Program-made: the position numbers and the translations under genes
Assembly (NCBI RefSeq): GCF_034119865.1
Contig: NZ_CP139421.1
Location: 558,001 to 622,000, forward strand
Length of the DNA stretch: 64,000 nucleotides
Reading direction: 5' to 3'
Source of the DNA: Algoriphagus sp. NG3
GTDB lineage: Bacteria > Bacteroidota > Bacteroidia > Cytophagales > Cyclobacteriaceae
The notes under the pieces: generated by a model
What the model saw: only the letters and a program-made list of their open reading frames with translations
What the model was told of the DNA's origin: nothing
The model's database searches: none
In this document: positions 35,846 through 44,394 of the stretch, piece after piece
How positions within the stretch are numbered: position 1 is the stretch's first letter
How the letters are laid out: every line of letters starts with the position of its first letter

Positions 35846-37189
35846 TCAGATTCCTGTATAATTGAAAGGAGAAATTACCCGTAATTCCGCCTTCAATTCA
35901 TCCGAGATAGGAAGGTTAGTAATAAATTCGGAAATGGATTTCTCAGTGATTTTAGTATTAGTCCTGGTAAGATCTTTCAGCGCCTCATAGGGTTTTGGGA
36001 AGCCCTCTCTTCTCAACACTGTTTGTATTGCCTCGGCTACAACAGCCCAGTTTTCTTCCAAATCAGCATGGATGGCAGCTTCGTTCAACTCTAATTTCCC
36101 AAGACCTTTTAACAAAGACTCAAAAGAAATCAACATGTGACCCAGTGGCACACCGATGATCCTTAATACCGTGCTGTCTGTCAAATCCCGTTGTAGCCTA
36201 GAAATTGGAAGTTTTGCCGAAAGGTGCTCCAAAAGTGCATTTGAGATACCTAAGTTTCCTTCAGCGTTCTCAAAATCAATCGGGTTTACCTTATGAGGCA
36301 TGGCGGAGGAGCCGATTTCACCGGCTTTGATTTTCTGCTTGAAGTAATTCATGGCCACATACTGCCAGATGTCCTTAGACAGATCCAGAAGTATTGTGTT
36401 TATTCTTTTTAGCCCGTCAAAAACAGCCGCAAGATTGTCATAATGCTCAATCTGGGTGGTAGGGTAGCTTCGCTCCAAACCCAGATATTCTCCCACAAAC
36501 CGGAAGGCAAATTCATTCCATTCGTAGTCAGGATAGGCTACATGATGTGCATTCATATTGCCTGTGGCTCCGCCAAATTTTGCAGAGTAAGGAATGTGGT
36601 GAAGCAGTTCTAGTTGTTTTTTCAGGCGAACCACAAAAACTTCGATTTCCTTGCCCAAACGGGTAGGAGAGGCAGGTTGCCCATGAGTTTTGGCAAGCAT
36701 GGGGATGTCTTTCCAGTCTCCAGTCAAATCTTTTAGCCTATCTACCACCGCATCCAACTGAGGTAAAATCACCTCCTGTAAGCCTTCCTTCAGCATCAGA
36801 GGAGTAGCGGTATTGTTGATGTCCTGGGAGGTGAGCCCAAAGTGGATAAATTCCTTGTATGCTTCAAGATCCAATGCATCGAATTTCTCCTTCAGGAAAT
36901 ATTCCACAGCCTTCACGTCATGGTTTGTGATTTTCTCAGTAGCCTTGATGGTGTCTGCATCATTCAGTGAAAAATCAGAAACGATACTTCTGAGATTTTC
37001 AAAAAGTCCTTGATCAAAGCTTTTCAACTGAGGTAAAGGAAGTTCGCAAAGGGCGATGAAGTATTCTACTTCTACATGAACACGGTATTTTATAAGGGCA
37101 AATTCAGAAAAGTAAGCTCTCAAAGGGGCTGTCTTGCCGGCATAGCGTCCATCGACTGAGGTCACTGCGGTCAATGCGTTTAATTCCAT
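35846..37189 (-). CDS. purB: Adenylosuccinate lyase
   Basis: A 447-residue enzyme of the fumarase/aspartase superfamily. It has TKTHGQPASP-like MLAKTHGQPASPT (catalytic His region), LTSQDINN, and the signature GSSAMPHKVNPIDFENAEG carrying the flexible-loop Ser. It cleaves SAICAR and adenylosuccinate in purine synthesis. Length is normal for the longer bacterial PurB subgroup that starts MELNALTAVTSVDGRY. It is a single-gene unit, convergent with the RAYT region and divergent from the reductase gene, with a TAACTTTG box 30 bases upstream. Confidence 0.96.
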   Translation of the reverse strand: MELNALTAVTSVDGRYAGKTAPLRAYFSEFALIKYRVHVEVEYFIALCELPLPQLKSFDQGLFENLRSIVSDFSLNDADTIKATEKITNHDVKAVEYFLKEKFDALDLEAYKEFIHFGLTSQDINNTATPLMLKEGLQEVILPQLDAVVDRLKDLTGDWKDIPMLAKTHGQPASPTRLGKEIEVFVVRLKKQLELLHHIPYSAKFGGATGNMNAHHVAYPDYEWNEFAFRFVGEYLGLERSYPTTQIEHYDNLAAVFDGLKRINTILLDLSKDIWQYVAMNYFKQKIKAGEIGSSAMPHKVNPIDFENAEGNLGISNALLEHLSAKLPISRLQRDLTDSTVLRIIGVPLGHMLISFESLLKGLGKLELNEAAIHADLEENWAVVAEAIQTVLRREGFPKPYEALKDLTRTNTKITEKSISEFITNLPISDELKAELRVISPFNYTGI

Positions 37190-37218
37190 AGCGTTTGATC
37201 AATTGGTTTTTGGAGCTG

Positions 37219-37226
37219 CAAAGTTA
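37219..37226 (-). promoter_or_regulatory. -7 box of purB
   Basis: TAACTTTG on the minus strand, an exact TANNTTTG match, about 30 bases before the purB start. The nearest TTTG upstream is closer than the usual 19-21 bases, so the -33 part is unclear. Confidence 0.45.
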
Positions 37227-37363
37227 ATTTTTTGAAGCCAAAAGTCGGGGTTTACATTAGCTATTTCAGTAATTAACCTTTAAAAAATCCGAACTGACAG
37301 AGGAATAAATCAGTTAAGATTGCAAATAATCAGTATCAAGCCGGAATATTCGGCTTGGAGGGT

Positions 37364-37371
37364 TAATTTTG
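37364..37371 (+). promoter_or_regulatory. -7 box of the reductase gene
   Basis: TAATTTTG, an exact TANNTTTG match, 35 bases before the ATG at 37406. A TTG lies too close upstream to serve as the -33 element, so the assignment rests on the -7 box alone. Confidence 0.45.
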
Positions 37372-37405
37372 CAGCCGATTAAACAGATAAAAGCGAAGAT
37401 CAGGA

Positions 37406-38509
37406 ATGTTCAATTTATTTAAGAAAAAGAAGACAGAGGTGAAAACCCAACAGTTTTTGCCACTGAAAGTGAGGGAGGTAGTAAGAGAAACGGAAGATAC
37501 AGTGACCTTGTATTTTGAGCAGCCAGAGCCGTTTTTGGATTACAAACCTGGGCAGTTTTTGACTTTGGTCATGGAGTTTGAAGGCAAAGAGCAGCGTAGA
37601 TCCTACAGCCTTTGTACCTCACCTTTTGTGGATCCTTTTCCAGGTATTACGGTAAAGCGTGTTCCTAAGGGGAGATTTTCAAATTTCCTGAATGAGCGTG
37701 TTTTCCCTGGAAAGACGATCAATGTACTCAAGCCTTTGGGGAATTTTACCACTGATTTTCATTCTCAAAACAAGAAGCATTTCTTCCTGGTAGCTGCCGG
37801 GAGTGGGATTACCCCTATTATGGGGATCTTGAAATCAGTATTAGTGAATGAACCCAATTCCAAAGTTTCCTTACTTTACTGTAGCAGAAATGAGTCTCAG
37901 ATTATCTTCAAGAAGGAGCTGGAAGCTTTGGTCGAGAAGTATGCCGAGCGGCTGGAAGTGATCCATAATCTAAGCCAACCAACTGAGTCTTGGATCGGCT
38001 TGTCAGGAAGATTGTCTAAGGATAAACTGCATGAATTTGCCCAAAAGGCTGAGGCTGATGCTGATTTTGATAAAGAGTACTTTGCCTGTGGACCGGAGGG
38101 GATTATGGATAATTTTGTTGCCGTGCTTGAGGAGTTGGGAGTCGCACGGGAGAAAGTGCATAGGGAGAGCTTTTACTCTGCTGCTGCGGACAAAGCACAT
38201 GAGGATGCTGCCCATGGGATAACGGGTGGACTTCTGACCAGAGATGTAACGATACTGCTGGAAGGAGAGGAGTATTCTGTCACCGTGGATCCAGATAAAA
38301 CCATACTTGAATCGGGGCTTGCCCAAGACTTGAACATGCCGTATAGCTGTCAGAGTGGACTTTGTACTGCCTGTAGAGGCAGATTGCTGAGCGGAAAGGT
38401 GAAGATGGACGAAGATGCCGGCTTGAGTCCCAATGAAATTGAAGCGGGCTATGTACTATGCTGTGTAGGCCATCCACTCACAGATGATGTGAAAATCAGT
38501 ATTGAATAA
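37406..38509 (+). CDS. FAD/NAD(P) and 2Fe-2S oxidoreductase (PaaE/ferredoxin-reductase like)
   Basis: A 367-residue, three-domain flavoprotein reductase. The FAD-binding barrel (about residues 15-115) has RRSYSLCTSP. The NAD(P) domain (about 120-250) has LVAAGSGITPIMGILK and YFACGPEGIMDN. The C-terminal plant-type 2Fe-2S domain (about 275-367) has CQSGLCTACRG and a later Cys in VLCCVGHP, the full set of cluster ligands. The order matches PaaE-like and HCP-reductase-like enzymes that pass electrons from NAD(P)H to an oxygenase or another acceptor. No partner oxygenase is adjacent, so it is probably a general electron donor. Confidence 0.88.
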   Translation: MFNLFKKKKTEVKTQQFLPLKVREVVRETEDTVTLYFEQPEPFLDYKPGQFLTLVMEFEGKEQRRSYSLCTSPFVDPFPGITVKRVPKGRFSNFLNERVFPGKTINVLKPLGNFTTDFHSQNKKHFFLVAAGSGITPIMGILKSVLVNEPNSKVSLLYCSRNESQIIFKKELEALVEKYAERLEVIHNLSQPTESWIGLSGRLSKDKLHEFAQKAEADADFDKEYFACGPEGIMDNFVAVLEELGVAREKVHRESFYSAAADKAHEDAAHGITGGLLTRDVTILLEGEEYSVTVDPDKTILESGLAQDLNMPYSCQSGLCTACRGRLLSGKVKMDEDAGLSPNEIEAGYVLCCVGHPLTDDVKISIE

Positions 38510-38534
38510 GTGATCACCTACTGATAAAACTATT

Positions 38535-39023
38535 TTGGATATTCAGAAATACAGGAAGGTGTATAAAAATCTTGATCAATTGATATTGATTTTGTTGATT
38601 CTAATATTGCCCATCTTTGGATTAATTTATCTCTACCAATCCGGTGGCAATATTTCGCAGGATCTCCCGGATTTACCTTTGATCTTTGGACAGGTTTTAT
38701 CAGGTGCAGGCATTGGGTTGATCCTAGCTCAATACCTGCTCTTCAGAAAAAGAATCAAAGCTATATTCCAGACTGAGGATTTGTTGGCAAAATTAAAAAC
38801 CTATGCACAGGCAACCCGAGAACGATATCTGATTCTTTTTGGGGTAGGCTTGATATGTTCTGCAGGCTTACTTTTTTTCGGATCCGCTATTTTTAATGTG
38901 ATTTTTGCAGTGGCACTTTTCTTCTTTTCTATAGCCAAACCAACTCCTGACCGGATCAAAAAATTACTAAAACTAAGCAAGGAAGATGCAGAGATTATAA
39001 GATTGGCGTCAAGGCCGGAGTAG
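38535..39023 (+). CDS. Membrane protein of unknown function
   Basis: A 162-residue protein starting at TTG 38535 (no ATG is available; a GTG lies eight codons later). Four hydrophobic segments are seen, near residues 14-33, 46-68, 92-110 and 112-130, with a charged C-terminal tail. It begins 25 bases after the reductase stop and is probably co-transcribed with it. No family is recognised. Confidence 0.55.
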   Translation: MDIQKYRKVYKNLDQLILILLILILPIFGLIYLYQSGGNISQDLPDLPLIFGQVLSGAGIGLILAQYLLFRKRIKAIFQTEDLLAKLKTYAQATRERYLILFGVGLICSAGLLFFGSAIFNVIFAVALFFFSIAKPTPDRIKKLLKLSKEDAEIIRLASRPE

Positions 39024-39278
39024 CAAGTGGCTAGTATCAAGATTTTAGAATCAAGAAATCAGAGCCTAGAGGCTAGTGGTTATTAGAATCTGGCGGTAAT
39101 GTTTGATTTAGTTATGTAAGATTATTCTTTAGAATTCTCCCTTCTAAAAGGTCTGGAAGCAATAAGCCCAGCTCGATAGGACAGGGTAATTGTTTTACAG
39201 GATGTTACAAGGTGTGTGATTTGCTGCGCTCTCTGTGTAAACCTCTGTGTTCCCTGTGGTTAAAAGTAGAAATGGCGC
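39024..39278. other. Intergenic stretch with decayed repeat text
   Basis: It contains short repeats (GCCTAGAGGCTAGTGG) and the CTCTGTGTAAACCTCTGTG phrase frequent in Bacteroidota intergenic DNA. No open frame is supported. Confidence 0.4.
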
Positions 39279-39308
39279 AAAAAAAGCCAACCCTTCAGGA
39301 TTGGCCTT
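39279..39308 (-). terminator. Terminator of the sigma-factor operon
   Basis: Read on the minus strand: an 8-bp stem (39305-39298 with 39293-39286) with loop TGAA, followed by seven T. It lies about 20 bases after the stop of the last gene, the DUF4097-like gene. Confidence 0.85.
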
Positions 39309-39327
39309 TTCGGATAATTATAGCTAA

Positions 39328-40257
39328 TTAATTCTCGATACTGATATTCCCTGAAGAAATAGATCCTTTTACCCATGCTGAAGCATCGTTGTTGATTTCC
39401 AGATTTTTTCCGGTGTTGATTCCACCTACTTTTAGATTGCCAGAAGATGCTCTCAGAGAAAAGTTGAAATCCTTCAGATTGGACGGGGTCTGGATCTTGA
39501 AGTTACCTGAAGTCCCGTTGAAATTGGTGTTTCCACTCAATCCTGCATTGGTAGCGCGGATATTGCCAGAAGTGAATTTCATCTCTCCCAGTGAACCTAT
39601 ATTGCTAAGCTTGGCATTTCCTGAAGTCAAAGCTACGCTCAGTTGTCCCTTGATACGGTCTCCGGACAGAGATCCGCTGGTGGATTTGTAATCTACATTG
39701 CCTCCCACATTATTGATGTCAGCATTGCCGGAGGTGACTCCTGCTACTACGTTCCCGGATACTTTATCTATATAAAGTGATCCTGAACTGGCTTTGATAG
39801 TCAAGTCACCTGAGATATTGGTAGCGCTTACTTTGCCGGAAGACACCCTGAGATTAGTTTTGTCCCCGACTACTTTGTCTACACTTATTTTTCCCGAGGA
39901 ATTCTTCATGTCCAGATCTATATTCATAGGGCCGGTAATTTTGATATATCCTTTATTTCGGGTATTTCCCCAAGAAGAATTTTTAGAACTGTGTTCGTAG
40001 GATATTTTCAACACATCACCTACGGTCACAAAAATAATGTCCTGGTTTTCGTCATTTGATTCCAGGTAGGCTTCCACATTCACATCCTGACCTGATCCTC
40101 CCGCGTAGGAGACATCCAGCCAGCCACCGCTTACTTCCACGGCTTTGATATTCGGGTAGTTCTTTTTGGTATCTACCAATACTTTCTGTGCAAAGCTGAC
40201 AACTGAGATCAGCATCATGGCCAAAGCCAAGGTTGATAATTTGAATAATTTTTTCAT
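39328..40257 (-). CDS. DUF4097-like secreted beta-helix protein
   Basis: A 309-residue protein with signal peptide (SVVSFAQ). From about residue 90 it is built of short repeats around SSGK/TSGNA (VSSGKVSATN, ASSGSLYIDK, TSGNADINN), the hallmark of DUF4097-type proteins, thought to form a right-handed beta-solenoid. It is the last gene of the minus-strand operon headed by an ECF sigma factor. In such operons the protein is often a target or sensor of the envelope response; that is inference. It starts 11 bases after the stop of the preceding outer-membrane protein gene. Confidence 0.8.
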   Translation of the reverse strand: MKKLFKLSTLALAMMLISVVSFAQKVLVDTKKNYPNIKAVEVSGGWLDVSYAGGSGQDVNVEAYLESNDENQDIIFVTVGDVLKISYEHSSKNSSWGNTRNKGYIKITGPMNIDLDMKNSSGKISVDKVVGDKTNLRVSSGKVSATNISGDLTIKASSGSLYIDKVSGNVVAGVTSGNADINNVGGNVDYKSTSGSLSGDRIKGQLSVALTSGNAKLSNIGSLGEMKFTSGNIRATNAGLSGNTNFNGTSGNFKIQTPSNLKDFNFSLRASSGNLKVGGINTGKNLEINNDASAWVKGSISSGNISIEN

Positions 40258-40268
40258 AGATGAGTTAT

Positions 40269-41069
40269 TTATCTGATAGTGACTCCGAAGCTTATAGCCT
40301 GTACTTCAGGGCCTAGGTTTTCTTGGAAAAGATTGTTTAGATCGTAGTTGAAGAAAAGAGTGACGTCACTGACTCCGATTTCGGCGCGTGCGCCATAGCG
40401 GAAGTTTTCCACATACATGTTGGACTTCTCAAACTGCTTCTGCTTTTTGCCATTTTCATCGTCATAGACGAATTTGCCACGTCCACCTATCCTCACTCCG
40501 GCGTAGCCTCCAAGTCCCAACCGCAGTTTCTGGTTATTGGATAATAAAGTAGGAACCAGGGTGAAGTTTAGATAAGAAGCCGAGATTTTGGATTTGGTAC
40601 CTGTTCCTGCTCCGGTAAACTCCTCCCAGACTATTCCATCTGGGGCTTTTACAGCGATCAGACTTCTGTCTTCTAGTTTGAAATTGTACCAGTTAACACC
40701 AAGGCTGGAGTACACGTGGAAGTTTTTGGCGACTTTGGTGGTGCCCAGAATATTGATGGCATAATACCAGGATCCCCATGGTTTCACAGTAGGCATACGG
40801 TCAGTAGGAGTGACTTGGTTGATACCGAGTTCTGTGTCCAAACCTGCAGTAAATCTTTGCTTCTGATGAATATCTCTGATTTTTACTTCATCGGCTTCCT
40901 CGATGTCTAAGATCCATTTCCCGTCCTCTTTCTGCTGGTATGACCAGGTATTTCCAAAAACCTTGATCACTTTGGTTTTGGTGTAAATTACTGTGTCGGG
41001 TTCGCCCTGAGCAAAAGCCTGGCTCAGCGTAAGGACAAACAATAGTAGCGGTAGTAGTGTAGTCTTCAT
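40269..41069 (-). CDS. Outer-membrane beta-barrel-like protein
   Basis: A 266-residue protein with signal peptide (SQAFAQ). The second half has alternating amphipathic strands (AGLDTELGINQ, NFHVYSSLGVNWYNFKLEDRS, RYGARAEIGVSDVTLFFNYDLNNLFQ) and ends in FGVTIR, consistent with a small outer-membrane barrel. It is similar in plan and in the closing block to the next gene upstream (ELGIGRVKFFTTYDLNELFQ), so the two are probably tandem paralogs. A short N-terminal region (YTKTKVIKVFGNTW) is periplasmic. Function is unknown. Confidence 0.7.
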   Translation of the reverse strand: MKTTLLPLLLFVLTLSQAFAQGEPDTVIYTKTKVIKVFGNTWSYQQKEDGKWILDIEEADEVKIRDIHQKQRFTAGLDTELGINQVTPTDRMPTVKPWGSWYYAINILGTTKVAKNFHVYSSLGVNWYNFKLEDRSLIAVKAPDGIVWEEFTGAGTGTKSKISASYLNFTLVPTLLSNNQKLRLGLGGYAGVRIGGRGKFVYDDENGKKQKQFEKSNMYVENFRYGARAEIGVSDVTLFFNYDLNNLFQENLGPEVQAISFGVTIR

Positions 41070-41106
41070 TATTTTAAAAGGTTTGAGTCAAAACTCATTT
41101 TTTTAA

Positions 41107-41173
41107 TTGTCAGGCTGAGCGGAGTCGAAGCCTATTCCGATTTCGAGACTTTCGTCTCTCAAGTGCTCAATGT
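41107..41173. repeat. TGTCAGGCTGAGCG repeat, copy 1
   Basis: It begins TTGTCAGGCTGAGCGGAGTC and GAAGCC and ends GCTCAATGTGAC. The same two ends occur in inverse orientation at 45848-45946. It sits between the two tandem outer-membrane protein genes. Confidence 0.7.
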
Positions 41174-41176
41174 GAC

Positions 41177-42208
41177 TTAAAATACAATTCCAAAAGTGAT
41201 AGGATTGAGTTCTGGTCCTTTGCCTTCCTGGAACAGCTCGTTCAAGTCATAGGTAGTAAAGAATTTCACTCTGCCTATTCCCAATTCTCCCCTGATTCCA
41301 TACCTGAAATTCTGAAGATAGAGTCCGGTGTCCTGTTTGTCTTTTTGGCGTCCTGAGCCGTTAAGTTCACGATAGACGTATTTGGACTGCCCGCCCAATC
41401 TGTATCCCGCATATGGCCCTGCCGCTAAGCGAACTCCACGTCGTCCATTGTCTTTCATCTTACCAAAGTCAACCTCCAGCATAGTCATGGCAGTGAGGTA
41501 AGAAGCCGAGATTTTGCTCTTAAAACCGTCCACATCGTTTCTCTGGATGAAAGAAATGGATTCGTCTCCTCTGATGGCTTGGAAATCACGGTTTTCAAAC
41601 TTGAAGTTGTAGAACTGGAAGCCCAATCCGAAGTCCCAATAGAAGCCTTTCGAGATCCGCTGCGCTGCCATCCAGTTGAGACCTACATTCCAGCTTCCCC
41701 ATCCTTTCACCGCATAAGGTTCGTTGGAAGTTGGGAATTTGCCATTTTCCAGGTAATTGTTTACCCCTAAATCAAGGTTAAAATAGGTTCTGAAGGGAGG
41801 GTCACTTCGTCTTTTTAGCCCTGGCTCAAAGCGGACTTTGGTGTTTTCACCGGTTTCATCGACCAAGAGGCGCATGCCTCCTATATACACTTCTGTTTCC
41901 GCTCCGTTTTCGGTTACTTTTACCACCTGCTTAGAGCTTCCGTCTTTTCGTTTGATCTCCACTATGGTTGTTTCTCCGCTGTCTTCATCCTCTTCCAGGT
42001 CAAGTTCCCGGATGATCTGATTGATGTTCATCAGTTTCAGTTTTTCAAAGTCTTCTTTGCTGTCCACTTTAATGACTATTCTTCCGGATTTTCCGAATTC
42101 TACCACTACACTATCACTTGATACGGTGTGGTCAATGGATGGCGTATTTCTGGCAAACCCAAGTTGCACGATAGCCATCAGGCAAAATAATAGAAGGTAT
42201 TTTTTCAT
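41177..42208 (-). CDS. Outer-membrane beta-barrel-like protein with N-terminal extension
   Basis: A 343-residue protein with signal peptide (QLGFARN). An N-terminal segment (residues 25-120) includes VVEFGKSGRIVIKVDSKED and looks like a periplasmic or surface domain. A predicted barrel follows (TYFNLDLGVNNYLE to ELNPITFGIVF). It resembles the downstream 266-residue protein in its barrel half. It is part of the sigma/anti-sigma operon, 27 bases from the anti-sigma-like gene. Confidence 0.7.
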   Translation of the reverse strand: MKKYLLLFCLMAIVQLGFARNTPSIDHTVSSDSVVVEFGKSGRIVIKVDSKEDFEKLKLMNINQIIRELDLEEDEDSGETTIVEIKRKDGSSKQVVKVTENGAETEVYIGGMRLLVDETGENTKVRFEPGLKRRSDPPFRTYFNLDLGVNNYLENGKFPTSNEPYAVKGWGSWNVGLNWMAAQRISKGFYWDFGLGFQFYNFKFENRDFQAIRGDESISFIQRNDVDGFKSKISASYLTAMTMLEVDFGKMKDNGRRGVRLAAGPYAGYRLGGQSKYVYRELNGSGRQKDKQDTGLYLQNFRYGIRGELGIGRVKFFTTYDLNELFQEGKGPELNPITFGIVF

Positions 42209-42235
42209 TGTAGGTTCGATTTAAAGGGATTGTGG

Positions 42236-43033
42236 TTATTTCCCGGCTTTGGATTTACGGGTGGTGATGCTGGCGAATAGGTTGTTTTTTGCATCCTGCA
42301 GGTCTGCAAATCCCTGATCTACTTTGCCTAGTAATCCTTCCACTTCGTTAACAGTTTTGCCGATTTCGGCGATGATATTTTTTTCTTTAGGTTCTTCTTT
42401 AAGCCCGTTGGAATAGATTTTTACCGTATAGGCAGGTTCTGAAACAGCTGGCTGAGCTACTTCGGCTACTGCTTTGTCCATGGGCAAAGAAGGTAATTCC
42501 AAATCACTGACTTCCGGAGCCTGCACTTCTATTTTTGGAACATCTACCTTTTCGCTTGTTTCCTGTTTTGGATCTTCCTTCACCTCATTCATGGCTACCA
42601 GATTTTGTGGGGTAGTGACCTGTGATTTTTGAGGCTTTGAAGTTGGTGCAGCAGGTTTTGCTACAGGTGCTGTAGTGGTTGGTTTAGTTTTCAATTCTTC
42701 ATCTTGCTGATTTTCCGCTTCGTTCACGGTGATTTCGGACTCCTTTGCTGGCGTAGTTTCGGTTTTGGATGGAGATTCCGAGAGTTCCTCAGTTCTATTG
42801 TCAGCCAGGATTGGCTTTTCTACAGACACATCTCCTTCTTTCAAAACCAAGTACCCTACGGTGAATAGGATGGTAAGAGAGGCAGCAGCTGCCCACCAGA
42901 TTCCTTTGTGGGATTTGGATTTTTGTGGCAACTGAGATTCCAATCTTTCCCAGGCAAGTGCACTTGGTTTTTCTGTATGGTTTACCAGTTTTTCTTTGAA
43001 AAACTGATCCAGATTATTTTTTTCCTTAGCCAT
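42236..43033 (-). CDS. Single-pass membrane protein, probable anti-sigma factor
   Basis: The start is taken at ATG 43033 (265 residues); the longer frame overlaps the sigma gene more deeply. The N-terminal part (NNLDQFFKEKLVNHTEKPSA) is cytoplasmic and amphipathic, followed by one membrane helix (WWAAAASLTILFTVGYLVL, about residues 50-68) and a long Pro/Glu/Lys-rich periplasmic region. Position directly after an ECF sigma gene, with an 8-base overlap, suggests control of that sigma factor. No zinc-finger anti-sigma motif is present. Confidence 0.65.
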   Translation of the reverse strand: MAKEKNNLDQFFKEKLVNHTEKPSALAWERLESQLPQKSKSHKGIWWAAAASLTILFTVGYLVLKEGDVSVEKPILADNRTEELSESPSKTETTPAKESEITVNEAENQQDEELKTKPTTTAPVAKPAAPTSKPQKSQVTTPQNLVAMNEVKEDPKQETSEKVDVPKIEVQAPEVSDLELPSLPMDKAVAEVAQPAVSEPAYTVKIYSNGLKEEPKEKNIIAEIGKTVNEVEGLLGKVDQGFADLQDAKNNLFASITTRKSKAGK

Positions 43034-43595
43034 TGATTCTCCTTTCTTTTGGTGTTTGACTGGCAATTTTTTCCTTCAGCGTATTCCTGGCCCGGTTGAG
43101 CTGGGATTTTGAAGTGCTTTCTGTTATCCCCAAGAGATCAGCAATCTCCTGGTGTGAGAAACCTTCGATGGCGTAGAGATTGAAAACTGTCCTATATCCC
43201 ACAGGGAGGTTTTCTACCATTCTCATCAGATCTTCGGTTTCCATATGATTGAGTTCATAGTTATGATCCTTGTACTCGGTGTCATTTTCCATGTTGATCT
43301 CCATCATCAGGTGACGGTGACTTCTCAGCGTCATGAGCGCTTGCGTGACGATGATGCGTTTCATCCAGCCTTCGAAACTGCCCTTGGCTTGAAACTGGGG
43401 GAGTTTTTCGAAGATTTTCATAAATCCCTCTATCATCACATCTTCGGCATGTTCCCGGTCTTTTAGGTACCGGATGCAGATGGCCAAGAATTTTCCCGAA
43501 TACTGATCATACAGGTGGCGCTGTGCCATCCGGTCGCCTTTGAGGCATCCTTGTATTAATCCTGTTTCGGTTGAAAAATTGACTCTGCTGAACAT
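43026..43595 (-). CDS. ECF-type RNA polymerase sigma factor
   Basis: A 189-residue sigma-70 family protein. Region 2 has LYDQYSGKFLAICIRYLKDREHAEDVMIEGF-type features (core-binding and -10 recognition), and region 4 has VFNLYAIEGFSHQEIADLLGITESTSKSQLNRAR, a clear helix-turn-helix. It lacks regions 1 and 3, as expected of the ECF group. It heads a five-gene minus-strand operon: putative anti-sigma factor, two outer-membrane proteins and a DUF4097-like protein. It may direct its own operon; I found no separate site. Confidence 0.9.
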   Translation of the reverse strand: MFSRVNFSTETGLIQGCLKGDRMAQRHLYDQYSGKFLAICIRYLKDREHAEDVMIEGFMKIFEKLPQFQAKGSFEGWMKRIIVTQALMTLRSHRHLMMEINMENDTEYKDHNYELNHMETEDLMRMVENLPVGYRTVFNLYAIEGFSHQEIADLLGITESTSKSQLNRARNTLKEKIASQTPKERRING

Positions 43596-43799
43596 TTGAA
43601 TTAGCTTTCAATTAGGTAGATGCCTGTCTGGAAAAAATGGTTGCGTGGCTAAGTGAAAAAAAGTTAATTATTTTAATTATGAAGTGCTACTTATAAAGAG
43701 TGTTAGTTGTAATTTCTTTAAAACAAGATGGTTATGGTGTTCTGGAAAGTTACGGTTCGGTGGCTTCTATATTGTAGCCAATGTAGAAATTAAAAAGAA

Positions 43800-43840
43800 A
43801 AGGTACCTGCATGTTATTTTTATTTTCATGCAGGTACCTT
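43800..43840. terminator. Large palindromic hairpin, probable terminator
   Basis: A 14-bp perfect stem AAGGTACCTGCATG/CATGCAGGTACCTT (43800-43813 with 43827-43840) with a 13-base AT loop. Read on the minus strand it follows the lipoprotein gene at 43879 and is followed by a T-rich run. Confidence 0.75.
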
Positions 43841-43878
43841 CTGGCTTCTTTAAATCAAAGTGCTAATAATCTTTTAAT

Positions 43879-44346
43879 TCAAAATGCTGCCTTGTAGTTC
43901 ACCACCACATCTAGCAATGTCCATTCTTTTTCTTTCACAGTGACAGGCTGGATATTTCCCTCTCCGTCAAAGACACTTGCAAAAAGTCCACCTTCTTCCA
44001 CAGTGAGGATGGAATACCTTCCCGGACTTAAGTTGACCGTGTATTGACCGTTCTCGTCAGTTTCTACCTCTGTAATTGGCTTTGCAGCCACGGATTTGAA
44101 TAGCCTGTCTTCCAGGGTGACATCAGAGATGGTAATCAATGGATAGACTCTGACGGTTCTTTTCACAGGTTCTCCCACGGTAGTTCTCTTATTTTTCTTT
44201 CCCTCTTCTATAATGGTAGGCATCTGGTTGCCTTCGAGCCAAGTGACTTTTCCTACTACCCCTTGTCCCTCAGGTTGGTAAGGAGCACAATGTGTAAGAA
44301 GTAAGGTGAAGGCTGCAGCTACAAGTACTAGTACTAGTTTGTTCAT
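43879..44346 (-). CDS. Lipoprotein with carboxypeptidase-regulatory-like fold
   Basis: The start is taken at ATG 44346 (155 residues), which gives a lipoprotein signal (LLLTHC). The earlier frame from 44388 adds 14 residues without signal character. The mature part contains GVVGKVTWLEGNQMP and ENGQYTVNLSPGRYSILTVEEGG, matching the Ig-like carboxypeptidase-regulatory/peptidase-associated strand order. It probably sits in the periplasm or outer membrane. It begins 49 bases after the stop of the upstream beta-CASP gene and may be co-transcribed. Confidence 0.65.
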   Translation of the reverse strand: MNKLVLVLVAAAFTLLLTHCAPYQPEGQGVVGKVTWLEGNQMPTIIEEGKKNKRTTVGEPVKRTVRVYPLITISDVTLEDRLFKSVAAKPITEVETDENGQYTVNLSPGRYSILTVEEGGLFASVFDGEGNIQPVTVKEKEWTLLDVVVNYKAAF

Positions 44347-44394
44347 GGATTGATGGGTTAAGGCTAAGTAATGTAATGGTTGATTCATTTGTTA

